NCBI RefSeq assembly: GCF_013870515.1
Contig: NZ_JACBXA010000039.1
Coordinates: 1 to 33,718 of the forward strand
Origin: Streptomyces albidus (ex Kaewkla and Franco 2022)
GTDB lineage: Bacteria; Actinomycetota; Actinomycetes; Streptomycetales; Streptomycetaceae
DNA: 33,718 nt
Reading direction: 5' to 3'
The notes under the pieces are model-generated. The model was not told the DNA's origin. It made no database searches and saw only the letters and a program-made list of their open reading frames with translations. Shown here piece by piece: positions 24,724 to 31,717 of the stretch. Positions within the stretch are counted from its first letter, which is position 1. Each line of letters opens with the position of its first letter. The position numbers and the translations under genes are program-made.

Positions 24724-26103
24724 ATGTCGTGTGTGACGAAAACTCAGGTCGTGCGTGCCTACCGGTTTGCACTGGATGCGACGCCGTCGCAGGTGGAGAT
24801 CCTCAGGCGGTACGCGAACGCTTCTCGGGCCGCCTTCAACTTCGCGCTCGGGATGAAGACGGCCTCCCACGAGCGGTGGAAGCGCGGTCGTGACCCCTTG
24901 GTCGCGGCCGACATGGACATGGCCGAAGCGAAGAAGAAGGCGCCGAAGGTCCGCATCCCGAGGAAGCCTCAAGTCCACAGGCACTTCATTGCTACGAAGG
25001 GCAAGGGCCCGATCGGGCCACTACGGCAGGGAGAGGAGCGACGGACTCCCTATCCGTGGTGGGAGGGAGTGAACGCGAACAGCTTTCAAGAGGCCTTCTT
25101 CGATGCGGATGCCGCCTGGAAGAACTGGCTCGACTCGATGACGGGGAAGCGTGCTGGGGCGCCCGTCGGCTACCCGCGCTTCAAGCGCAAAGGCAGCCGC
25201 GAGTCGTTCCGCCTGACCAACACCGCCGTGCGGTTCGCCGGGTACCGGAGGTTGTGGATCGGGGGTGGTGGCGGCCAGGCGGCGTTCACGGTGCGTCTGC
25301 ACGAGCCGGCACGAAGGTTGGTGCGTCTCCTCGACGCGGGACAGGCCCGAATACTGCGCGCCACGATCGCGCGTGACGGGCACCGCTGGTTCGCCGCTGT
25401 CGTGGTCGAAGAGATAGCCGTTCTCCCCAACCGGCCGACCCGTCGCCAAGCCAACGCCGGGCGCGTTGGCGTCGACCTTGGCGTCAAGTCCGCAGCTGCC
25501 TTCTCCGATCCCGTCGTTCTCGCCCACGGGGCCCCTGGGGTACTGGAGTTGGCCAACCCGCGGCACGTGCGGAACACCGAGAAAAAGCTCGCACGAGCCC
25601 AGCGCGTGGCCTCCCGCAGGTTCGTCAAGGGCGCTCAGAAGCAGTCGAAGGGGTACCACGAAGCCAAGGCCCGGGTCGCCAAGCTCCACGCACAGCTCGC
25701 AGCCCGCCGGGCATCCACGCAACACCTCCTCACCCGGCGTCTTGTCGAGCAGTACGCCGAGGTCGCCCTTGAGAAGCTGATGGTCAAGAACATGACCCGC
25801 TCCGCAAAGGGCTCGGCGGAGAACCCGGGCAAGAACGTGCGGCAGAAGGCCGGGCTGAACAGAGCGATCCTCGACGTCGGGTTCGGTGAGATCCGCCGGC
25901 AGATTGAATACAAGGCAGCCTGGTACGGCTCCTCCACCCGGTACGTGGGCACGTACTTCCCCAGCTCCAAGACATGTTCCAACTGCCATTGGAAAAACAA
26001 GGAGTTGACTCTGGCGGACCGTGTCTTCAAGTGCACCCAATGCGGTATGATCATGGACAGGGACGCCAACGCGGCCCAAATGATCAAAAAGCATGCGCAA
26101 TAA
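24724..26103 (+). CDS. TnpB-like RNA-guided nuclease, candidate Cas12n/type V-U4 effector
   Basis: A 459-residue protein of the TnpB/Cas12 superfamily. The N-terminal half (VVRAYRFALDATPSQVEILRRY, WWEGVNANSFQEAF, GYPRFKRKG) is the wedge/REC region. The split RuvC domain is complete: D251 in VGVDLGV, E350 in VALEKL and the Asp of DRDANAA (residues 445-447). A zinc ribbon has Cys418, Cys421, Cys437 and Cys440. All catalytic residues are present, so it should cut DNA guided by RNA. There is no TnpA, and instead of IS605 end hairpins the gene is followed by a tracrRNA-like region and a CRISPR array, so it is more likely a CRISPR effector than a transposon gene. ATG 24724 is preferred; GTG 24733 is possible. 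A plain TnpB beside an unrelated array is the alternative. Confidence 0.85.
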   Translation: MSCVTKTQVVRAYRFALDATPSQVEILRRYANASRAAFNFALGMKTASHERWKRGRDPLVAADMDMAEAKKKAPKVRIPRKPQVHRHFIATKGKGPIGPLRQGEERRTPYPWWEGVNANSFQEAFFDADAAWKNWLDSMTGKRAGAPVGYPRFKRKGSRESFRLTNTAVRFAGYRRLWIGGGGGQAAFTVRLHEPARRLVRLLDAGQARILRATIARDGHRWFAAVVVEEIAVLPNRPTRRQANAGRVGVDLGVKSAAAFSDPVVLAHGAPGVLELANPRHVRNTEKKLARAQRVASRRFVKGAQKQSKGYHEAKARVAKLHAQLAARRASTQHLLTRRLVEQYAEVALEKLMVKNMTRSAKGSAENPGKNVRQKAGLNRAILDVGFGEIRRQIEYKAAWYGSSTRYVGTYFPSSKTCSNCHWKNKELTLADRVFKCTQCGMIMDRDANAAQMIKKHAQ

Positions 26104-26285
26104 CTGTCCTGTGAGGGGCCAGACCCCTAGATGAGGGGCTGTAACGCCCGTGGACTGCTGCGTAAGCCCCGGTGACCGTGAGGAAGCCAGGCAGGGCAGG
26201 TTGAAGCGGGAAGGCCAACCTCGTGTTGGTCAACCGGAGAGAGGCAACTCTCTCCGCCACCCACTGCACAGCGGGAGACATCAAC
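26104..26285 (+). ncRNA. Candidate tracrRNA (omega-RNA-derived) with anti-repeat
   Basis: The region between the nuclease stop and the array is dense in hairpins: AGGGG/CCCCT (26114-26128), GGGC/GCCC (26136-26149), GGCCAAC/GTTGGTC (26213-26231) and a 9-bp stem with GCAA tetraloop (26235-26256). Positions 26254-26281 are an anti-repeat to the whole CRISPR repeat: 26254-26267 pairs with repeat bases 16-29 (13 pairs, two single-base bulges) and 26271-26281 with bases 1-11 (nine pairs including one G-U). The unpaired middle coincides with the variable centre of the repeat. The anti-repeat at the 3' end is the type V arrangement. The exact ends are not known; the 5' end may lie inside the coding region. 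Confidence 0.75.
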
Positions 26286-26350
26286 TCCATAGCGGGGGAC
26301 CACTAGGTCACGGAACGGCAAAGCACCCACAACGCTGCAGGTCGCGAAGT

Positions 26351-26992
26351 GTGCCTCCCACGCACGCAGGGGTGGTCGGTTCTCGAACATCGGGTCGCAG
26401 AACTTCGTCACGTGCCTCCCACGAACGCAGGGGTGGTCGGCGCCCAGGCCCTCGCCGACCATGACCGGCGATGTGCCTCCCACGCACGCAGGGGTGGTCG
26501 GGCCCCCCTCATGGCGTTGTCCAGTGTGCTCGGGTGCCTCCCACGCACGCAGGGGTGGTCGGAGCGCGTATCAGCCCAGCTGGACGGAGGGGGTGTGCCT
26601 CCCACGCACGCAGGGGTGGTCGGTTGGCCCACGCTTCGGCGGCCAGGAGCGGCAGGTGCCTCCCACGCGCGCAGGGGTGGTCGGGCCTGCCCCAACTTGC
26701 CCGCACCGCCCGCGCGGTGCCTCCCACGCACGCAGGGGTGGTCGGTTCCGCTACTACTGCACGTACTACTTCAAGGGGATGTGCCTCCCACGCGCGCAGG
26801 GGTGGTCGGTTCACCAACATCGCAGGCAGCGCCCGCCTTGAGTGCCTCCCACGTACGCAGGGGTGGTCGGGACCAGTGGAAGAAGCAGCGGAAGACGATG
26901 CTGTGCCTCCCATGCACGCAGGGGTGGTCGGAAGAAGTGCAACGCGAACTACGCCGACTACATGTGCCGCCCATGTACGCAGGGGTGGTCGG
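26351..26992 (+). CRISPR. CRISPR array, 11 repeats, 29-bp repeat, mostly 32-bp spacers
   Basis: Repeats start at 26351, 26412, 26473, 26534, 26595, 26656, 26717, 26781, 26842, 26903 and 26964. The consensus begins GTGCCTCCCACGCAC and ends GCAGGGGTGGTCGG (29 bp in all). Nine of ten spacers are 32 bp; the seventh (26746-26780) is 35 bp. Variants occur at the centre (bases 13-14, repeats 2, 6, 8, 9) and at base 11 (C to T, repeats 10 and 11); repeat 11 also has T6G. After 26992 come 30 bases and a six-base remnant, GTGCCT, at 27023. Decay toward the right places the leader at the left, next to the tracrRNA region. No cas1, cas2 or Cascade gene is in the window. Confidence 0.96.
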
Positions 26993-27167
26993 GACAATTC
27001 CTGTGTCGCCTCGACTACGGCAGTGCCTATTGTCCGGCGTCACCTGCATGACGAGGATGACGAATTGGCTCAGCGCGGCCGCCGGACCCACCAGACAGAC
27101 GAGGACCGCAAGCGTTCCCTTGAAGCCTGGAGCAACGCTTAAGCGGCGTAGCGGTCCAGTGATACTC

Positions 27168-27206
27168 GAGCAACGCCCCGCCCTGTCAGGGCGTGGGGCG
27201 TTGCTC
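27168..27206. terminator. Strong hairpin between array and DUF6233 genes
   Basis: Twelve outer pairs (27168-27179 with 27195-27206) and five inner pairs with a two-base bulge enclose a three-base loop; on the plus strand it is followed by TTTG. It lies about 140 bases beyond the last repeat remnant and overlaps the stop of the convergent DUF6233 gene, so it can end transcripts from both sides. Confidence 0.65.
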
Positions 27207-27512
27207 TTTGCCGGGGTCGCAGGTGTCGCAGGGTTCGATGCGCCGGCCAGGGTGCTTACGGAGTTCTCGTACCTCGCGGATGGTCAGGCGTGCGCCTTTG
27301 GCCATCCAGCAGTCGGCGGTGTGGAGGATGCCAAGGCGGGGTGTGCCAGCCGGGGTGAAACGCCATGCGACGGCGAAGCGGGGCAGGGTCGGGAGTTGTT
27401 CGGTGATGCCGTTCTCGGCCTGCTTGATGGCCCGGTCCACGGCGGCCAGTTGCAGAAGAAGGTACTTGCGAAGGGTCCAGAGACGCGGCAGATCCTCGGG
27501 CAGCTCGGCCAT
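27186..27512 (-). CDS. DUF6233 small protein
   Basis: A 108-residue protein starting MAELPEDLPRLWTLRKYLLLQLAAVDRAI, which I recognise as the N-terminal coiled helix of DUF6233 proteins, followed by a core with GILHTADCWMAKGARLTIREVREL and a C-terminal CDTC pair. The Cys residues here and in HTADCW may bind a metal, which is inference. The family is abundant in Streptomyces plasmids and integrative elements and has no known function. It begins seven bases after the stop of its paralogue upstream, so the two form one unit. Confidence 0.75.
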   Translation of the reverse strand: MAELPEDLPRLWTLRKYLLLQLAAVDRAIKQAENGITEQLPTLPRFAVAWRFTPAGTPRLGILHTADCWMAKGARLTIREVRELRKHPGRRIEPCDTCDPGKEQRPTP

Positions 27513-27518
27513 GCGGTC

Positions 27519-27869
27519 TCATGCCTCGAGGGATTCTTCAGGCCGACAGGCCTTGCACATCTCAAGCTGACCAGATGTCACGTCGTCTGCGAGCGCCATG
27601 AGGGCTTCGTCGCGGTTGATGTTGCCGCCGCCGGCGATCCAGCAGTCGCCGCGATGGAGGAGGGCGGGAGACTCGGGGACACGCATCTTCTGGATGCGGT
27701 ACGTGTCGGGCGGGCCAGCCGGCGCGGCGGCTCCGATGGCACTGTCGATTGTTTCCGCCAGGATCTCCAGCAGCTTCCCGATGGTTTCGCTGCGCGCCTG
27801 CTGCTCGCCGATCCAGACGCGGATGATCTGGAGGCGTTCCAGGTCATGAGGCAACGGCAACTCGGACAT
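27519..27869 (-). CDS. DUF6233 small protein, paralogue
   Basis: A 116-residue relative of the next gene on the same strand. It has the same plan: MSELPLPHDLERLQIIRVWIGEQ helix, a middle segment ALLHRGDCWIAGGGNINRDEALM matching HTADCW in the neighbour, and a terminal CKAC pair. Tandem DUF6233 copies are a recognisable feature of Streptomyces mobile elements. The start is ATG 27869; the promoter must lie in the 48-bp divergent gap to the HAD gene. Confidence 0.75.
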   Translation of the reverse strand: MSELPLPHDLERLQIIRVWIGEQQARSETIGKLLEILAETIDSAIGAAAPAGPPDTYRIQKMRVPESPALLHRGDCWIAGGGNINRDEALMALADDVTSGQLEMCKACRPEESLEA

Positions 27870-27917
27870 GTGTTCGAGTCTACTGATGGTCGACCGCTCG
27901 TCGAGTACCGTCGCCTC

Positions 27918-28562
27918 GTGCTGGCACTCTTCGACCTCGATCAGACCTTGATTGACCGGCGCGGGAGCCTAGTCGGCTGGGCTGAGGGCTTCGCGCGATC
28001 GCGGCAGCTACCCGAAAGCGCTCAGGCCGCCATCTGCGAGCGGCTCCGCGAGCGGGCCTACCCAGCGGATTTCGTCCGTCTGCGGGAAGAACTTGGGCTT
28101 AGGGACGACCCGAGTGACCTCTGGCGGGAGTACCTGGATGGCATTGCTGGCTCTGCGCGGTGCCTGCCGGGTGTGCAGGAGAGCCTCGACGCGTTGCGTG
28201 GTGAGGGGTGGACGCTCGGCGTCGCAACGAACGGCGCGGGAGACATCCAACGGGCAAAGCTCGCTGCATCCGGGCTCGCGTCGTACTTCGACGGCATCTG
28301 CGTCTCGGAGGAGATCGGAGCCAGGAAACCGGCCGGTGAGCACTTCGAAGCTGCCGCTGCGCTGTGCGGCCTCCGGCTGAGCGCTGGGGGTTGGATGGTT
28401 GGAGATAACCCCGAGACGGATATAGAAGGGGCGCGCGCCGTGGGGTTTCGTACGGCGTGGGTGGCTGTAGGCCGCACTTGGCCCCTCGGCCGCCGCGAAC
28501 CCGACATCGTGGCGTCGGGAGTCGCGGAAGCCGTCCTCGCGATTAGGCAGACGATGGTCTAG
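27918..28562 (+). CDS. HAD-superfamily hydrolase
   Basis: A 214-residue phosphatase-like HAD protein. Motif I is FDLDQTLID with nucleophile Asp near residue 6, motif II is the Thr/Asn in LGVATNGAG, motif III is the Lys of IGARKPAGEHF, and motif IV is GGWMVGDNPETDIEGARAVG with paired acidic residues. A four-helix C1 cap lies between motifs I and II, as in phosphoglycolate phosphatase or haloacid dehalogenase relatives. GTG 27918 is the only sensible in-frame start and has a weak ribosome site. The stop overlaps the stop of the convergent oxidoreductase gene. It may act on a phosphorylated product of the neighbouring kinases, but this is inference. Confidence 0.88.
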   Translation: MLALFDLDQTLIDRRGSLVGWAEGFARSRQLPESAQAAICERLRERAYPADFVRLREELGLRDDPSDLWREYLDGIAGSARCLPGVQESLDALRGEGWTLGVATNGAGDIQRAKLAASGLASYFDGICVSEEIGARKPAGEHFEAAAALCGLRLSAGGWMVGDNPETDIEGARAVGFRTAWVAVGRTWPLGRREPDIVASGVAEAVLAIRQTMV

Positions 28563-29410
28563 TCGGGCTGACTCTCGCGAGCGTCATGCAGATGCTCGAG
28601 TACCTCGGGGATGCGAAGAGACGAATCCCTGAGGTCATCCCACCTGTTCATGACTGCGGCCGATGCTTCCGCAAGTTCCGCGGGAAGCCCGGCTTCCCGC
28701 AGGGTGGCCGCGACCTCTTCCATCTCAGGCCCCCATCGCCATGACCGCGCAGCCACTTTGGGAATGTACTCAGTCTCGGCGAGGTGGCTGGTAGTGCGGC
28801 TTTGCGCGATGTCGAGTAGCTCCTCGTCTACTCCGTAGTCACGGGCAAGGGCGTATGAGACTGCGGCAAGTACGCGGCTCGTCTTCTGGTAGCTGCTATA
28901 CGACAGCTTGAGCGCGGAGGCGCGGCCGATTCCGCCGGTGAGGGCGTGCGGGTGAACCGCCGACCCAGTGAAGAGCGACGCCACAGAGGTCAGGGGTTTC
29001 TCCAGGCCGGACAGATAGAGGCGGGGGAACTTCGAATCGGACGGAGGCGAGCCGATGATGGAGCCGTCCACGACCGTTGCCCCGCCCCGGGCCGCGACGG
29101 CATCGACGCGTGCCATCGTGTGCGGAGAAATGGCGTTGGCGTCGACGTAGATCCCCGTAAACGCGTGAGCCGCGACCTCCGCCGCCACGTTCTCCGCGTA
29201 CGCCGGCGGGCAGATGCTGAGGATGACGTCGGCCGCATGGACTAGCTCCCGCAGGTCGCGCACGGACGTCAGTCCGTACCTGTTGGCCCGCTCGCTCGTG
29301 ACGGAACTGCGCCCGGGCGGGCACCACAGAACGTCCGCTCCGTTGCGCCGAGCCTGTGCTGCGACCGCGGCACCCATGCTGCCCGGGTGCAGGACTCCGA
29401 CGACAGTCAT
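28559..29410 (-). CDS. NAD(P)-binding DUF1932 oxidoreductase
   Basis: A 283-residue protein related to 6-phosphogluconate and 3-hydroxyisobutyrate dehydrogenases. The Rossmann motif is VVGVLHPGSMGAAVA (Gly-x-x-x-x-Gly variant), followed by DVILSICPPAYAENVA and YVDANAISPHTMARV, the substrate-loop region; the helical C-terminal domain (RASALKLSYSSYQKTSRVL) carries the catalytic-type Lys and matches DUF1932. It overlaps the upstream kinase gene by four bases (ATGA), so it is the third gene of a coupled operon. The substrate is unknown. Confidence 0.85.
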   Translation of the reverse strand: MTVVGVLHPGSMGAAVAAQARRNGADVLWCPPGRSSVTSERANRYGLTSVRDLRELVHAADVILSICPPAYAENVAAEVAAHAFTGIYVDANAISPHTMARVDAVAARGGATVVDGSIIGSPPSDSKFPRLYLSGLEKPLTSVASLFTGSAVHPHALTGGIGRASALKLSYSSYQKTSRVLAAVSYALARDYGVDEELLDIAQSRTTSHLAETEYIPKVAARSWRWGPEMEEVAATLREAGLPAELAEASAAVMNRWDDLRDSSLRIPEVLEHLHDARESQPD

Positions 29411-29994
29411 CCGACGAGCCTCCGGATATCGCGAACTTCGGCGGGCGCGCTGGTCAACCGCGCTTTATCGATGGCCTGTGCTGCCTCAATCGCGCTGAGT
29501 TGGTCGGTCCGGATGACGAGTGACCAGGGCTCGGTGGCATGATCCACGAGATCCTGCCGAGTCTCGTGCCAGACCTTAAGTCGGGTATCCAAATCCTTGT
29601 CTCCACGGCCCTGGCAGCGCTGACGCGTCACGTCTTCTGAGCACCATAGGAGCACCCGCACCCATCGGATGGGGTGGGCTGCGACGGCGCGAGCTCCCGC
29701 GACTTGGCCGATGTGGAGCACTGGGATGCTGCCGGAGGCGATAAGCGTGGAAACCTCGCCGATGTCGATGGCGTACTCCGCGTCGTACCGGCTGTTGCGG
29801 TACAGAATCTCTCCGGCTTGCGCGAGAGCCTCAATGTGCTGGGCTGTCGTGATCCGGTAGCCGGATGTACGTCCGGGGCCCGCTTTGAGTCGATGGAAGA
29901 GAGTGAACTCCTTCCGCAGGTCGGAAAGCTCAGCCGTGATGGTGTCTTTTCCGGCTCCTGGAGGCCCGTAAAGGACGACGCCGGAAGGACTCAT
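29407..29994 (-). CDS. Guanylate-kinase-like P-loop kinase
   Basis: A 195-residue kinase. Walker A is VVLYGPPGAGKDTIT (residues about 6-20); the following segment (FTLFHRLKAGPGRTSGYRITT) resembles the GMP-binding arm of guanylate kinase, and SIPVLHIGQVAGARAV is in the Walker B position. RQRCQGRGDKDLDTRL is a lid-like arginine region. It is shorter than housekeeping guanylate kinase and differs enough that a modified nucleotide, a nucleoside or another small molecule could be the substrate. The start overlaps the stop of the HTH-kinase gene (ATGA). Confidence 0.8.
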   Translation of the reverse strand: MSPSGVVLYGPPGAGKDTITAELSDLRKEFTLFHRLKAGPGRTSGYRITTAQHIEALAQAGEILYRNSRYDAEYAIDIGEVSTLIASGSIPVLHIGQVAGARAVAAHPIRWVRVLLWCSEDVTRQRCQGRGDKDLDTRLKVWHETRQDLVDHATEPWSLVIRTDQLSAIEAAQAIDKARLTSAPAEVRDIRRLVG

Positions 29995-31007
29995 AGTCCG
30001 CCTCCACTCAGAACGTCACGAGCCTCGTCGACCAGGGCGATGGCGGCGCCCAGCCTATTATCGACAACAAAGTGCGGACCCTGAGGGCGCATCTTCAGAT
30101 CGAGCCCCTGCAGGTATTCGTCCCAAGACTCCATCTTCCATGCGTCGCGTGCTGCCCCGCGGAACTCGATGTACTCGCGCATTGACTCCGGATCGCACTC
30201 GACCCATATAGTTGCGACAGATACGCGTTTCGAGCGACAGCGATTTTGAAAGCGCTGCATCCATTCAGCTTGTGAGAATTCCGAGACGAACGGGGCGTCT
30301 AGGATCGTAGAAGTCCCACAGTCCACGTTGTCCCAGGCCGCTTCCATGAGGCATCGATATTCGAGTGGCCGGACCTTTTCCCGGTAAAGAGCCGAACTCC
30401 GGTCGTGAGCCTCACCGCCTAGTGCGACCAAAAGTTGGTCGACCAGTGGACGCGTCAATGAGTCCTTGTCCAGGATCGGCCAGCCTGTGAGCCCGCCGAG
30501 GAACTTTGCGAATTCCGATTTCCCAGATCCTGCGTAACCTCCGACCAGGATGACAGCAGGGCCGTCGACGCTTCCTCCAGTGGTGTGGCGGCGCCATGCG
30601 TCGACCACGCGGCTACGAAGAGCTTCGCTGTCCACATCGTCAGTGCCTTCGCGGATGCTGCTGAGCGCTTGACGCACTGTGTCCGGTTGGTCGGGGAGCT
30701 TCCGTTCCACGGAAGTCGGCGCCGGTACGGACTTGACGGGGACGTCCTCTCCGGGAAGGGCGTTGCGGAATCCGAGTTGAGCTTCGTTGCGACGATACAG
30801 GCGGCAGTACGCCCGACGGTAATGCGGGCCGGGGTAAACCGACCCCTTTTCGTGGCCCCAGATAGTTTGAAAGTTTGCGGCGATGTTGAAGCCGTGACGC
30901 TCCGCAATTTCTCGAAGTTTTTCGCCGGTTTCTTCCAAAGTGAGGCCCACCTCTGAACGTTGCTGACGAAGAAGGTCCGGGTTCCAATCCGGGCGCTGTC
31001 GAGCCAT
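29991..31007 (-). CDS. HTH domain fused to zeta-toxin-like P-loop kinase
   Basis: A 338-residue fusion. Residues about 10-75 resemble an XRE-type helix-turn-helix (LRQQRSEVGLTLEETGEKL, NFQTIWGHEKG). After a linker, residues about 145-335 form an AAA/zeta-toxin-like kinase with Walker A VGGYAGSGKSEFAK, Asp in ILDKDSLTRP and a late VECDPE strand. Such fusions may sense the kinase's own product or substrate and regulate the operon. AGGAGG lies about seven bases before ATG 31007, the best ribosome site in the area. It is the first gene of a three-gene coupled operon with a divergent HAD gene at the far end. Confidence 0.82.
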   Translation of the reverse strand: MARQRPDWNPDLLRQQRSEVGLTLEETGEKLREIAERHGFNIAANFQTIWGHEKGSVYPGPHYRRAYCRLYRRNEAQLGFRNALPGEDVPVKSVPAPTSVERKLPDQPDTVRQALSSIREGTDDVDSEALRSRVVDAWRRHTTGGSVDGPAVILVGGYAGSGKSEFAKFLGGLTGWPILDKDSLTRPLVDQLLVALGGEAHDRSSALYREKVRPLEYRCLMEAAWDNVDCGTSTILDAPFVSEFSQAEWMQRFQNRCRSKRVSVATIWVECDPESMREYIEFRGAARDAWKMESWDEYLQGLDLKMRPQGPHFVVDNRLGAAIALVDEARDVLSGGGL

Positions 31008-31239
31008 CTGCCCCTCCTAGATAGCCACTCGGAGCCGCGAGTGTAGCGGGTCGAGTAGATGCATGAAACGTAGTGATAGAGCTTGTATAAGCGGATGTGT
31101 AAAAACGCAGAGGAATTCTCAAGTAGTGGGACGTGATACAGGTTTCGGCGCCGTGGCGGTGAACTGTTTGCACACCGAATGAGGAGGTGCAACCCGGGTC
31201 ATGGCAACCAATCAGTTCCCGCTCTGCGCTCCCGCAGGC
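31008..31239 (-). promoter_or_regulatory. Promoter region of kinase operon
   Basis: This 232-bp gap is the most AT-rich in the right element. On the minus strand, a candidate -35 TTACAC and -10 TATCAC are spaced by 18 bases at about 31065-31100. A sequence ATGGCAACC at 31201 preceded by GAGGAGG looks like a plus-strand start, but its frame runs antisense to the GntR gene and is not credible. Confidence 0.4.
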
Positions 31240-31590
31240 TCAGTTCCCTTCGAGGGTCGAAACTCGCTCGTGGAGCTCCACGACCTCGGCTCGCAGGCTC
31301 TCGATCTCCTGCCGGAGCTCGGTCACTGCCCCGGACGGGTCCGAGAGTCTCGCGGCTTGGGTCGCGTCGTGCGTCAGGAAGGCGCCCTTGCCCTGATGAC
31401 TCACCGCGAGTCCATCCGTGGTGAGTTGACGGATGGCAGCGCGAGCCACTGTCACCGTGACGCCGTACTGCTTCTGGATCTGCGCAAGCGAGGGGAGCTT
31501 CCCTGCCGTGGCGAACTCGCCGTCCGCGATCCTTCGCCGCAGGTCATCGGCAACCTGCTGGTAGGCGAACTTGCCAGCCCATTCGACCAT
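31240..31590 (-). CDS. GntR-family transcriptional regulator (KorSA-like)
   Basis: A 116-residue protein with a complete GntR winged helix (FAYQQVADDLRRRIADGEF, LPSLAQIQKQYGVTVTVARA, GLAVSHQGKGAFL) followed only by a short coiled coil (AVTELRQEIESLRAEVVELH), so it has no large ligand-binding domain. Such short GntR proteins control transfer genes in AICEs; KorSA of pSAM2 is the model. ATG 31590 is preferred because GGAG lies seven bases upstream; an upstream start would add 26 residues of non-HTH sequence. Candidate operators lie just upstream (31618-31630 and 31691-31707). Confidence 0.85.
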   Translation of the reverse strand: MVEWAGKFAYQQVADDLRRRIADGEFATAGKLPSLAQIQKQYGVTVTVARAAIRQLTTDGLAVSHQGKGAFLTHDATQAARLSDPSGAVTELRQEIESLRAEVVELHERVSTLEGN

Positions 31591-31617
31591 CTGCACTCCA
31601 AGTCTTGGAACAGTCTC

Positions 31618-31630
31618 TGCCTCATAGTGC
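31618..31630. promoter_or_regulatory. Candidate GntR operator, proximal copy
   Basis: TGCCTCATAGTGC, one mismatch from TGCCTCACAGTGC at 31695-31707. It lies 28 bases before the GntR start, so a bound repressor would block its own transcription. Confidence 0.5.
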
Positions 31631-31690
31631 CTAAGTCGCAGAGATAGAACCAGCGGCTCTCGCTCCATGTTCCGCGAGAGAACTTGACGT

Positions 31691-31707
31691 ACTGTGCCTC
31701 ACAGTGC
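31691..31707. promoter_or_regulatory. Candidate GntR operator, palindromic copy
   Basis: ACTGTG-CCT-CACAGT (31691-31705) is a perfect 6-bp inverted repeat, and a wider one, GCCTCA with TGAGGC, spans to 31717. TTGACG just before it (31684-31689) is a good -35. Together with the copy at 31618 it suggests autoregulation by the GntR protein and control of the divergent plus-strand cluster. Confidence 0.55.
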
Positions 31708-31717
31708 ACTCTGAGGC

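Noticed and set aside
24709..26103. Simple IS200/IS605-type insertion sequence
   Set aside because: There is no TnpA gene, no recognisable IS605 end hairpins or target remnant, and the gene is followed by a tracrRNA-like region matched to an array. It remains the fallback explanation.
26351..26992. Orphan type I-E array unrelated to the nuclease
   Set aside because: Repeat geometry allows it, but the anti-repeat between nuclease and array, covering the whole repeat, is not explained by a I-E array. Kept as an alternative in the findings.
26408..27142. Several open frames on both strands inside the array with repeating peptides
   Set aside because: They arise from the 61-bp period of repeats free of stop codons, not from genes.
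26349..28562. A 737-codon plus-strand frame across the CRISPR array into the HAD gene
   Set aside because: It is made of translated repeats and spacers joined to antisense of the DUF6233 genes; only the last 214 codons are a protein.
31201..31647. Plus-strand ORF with a ribosome-site-like GAGGAGG
   Set aside because: It is fully antisense to the GntR gene, which has clear domain support, and its product resembles no protein.
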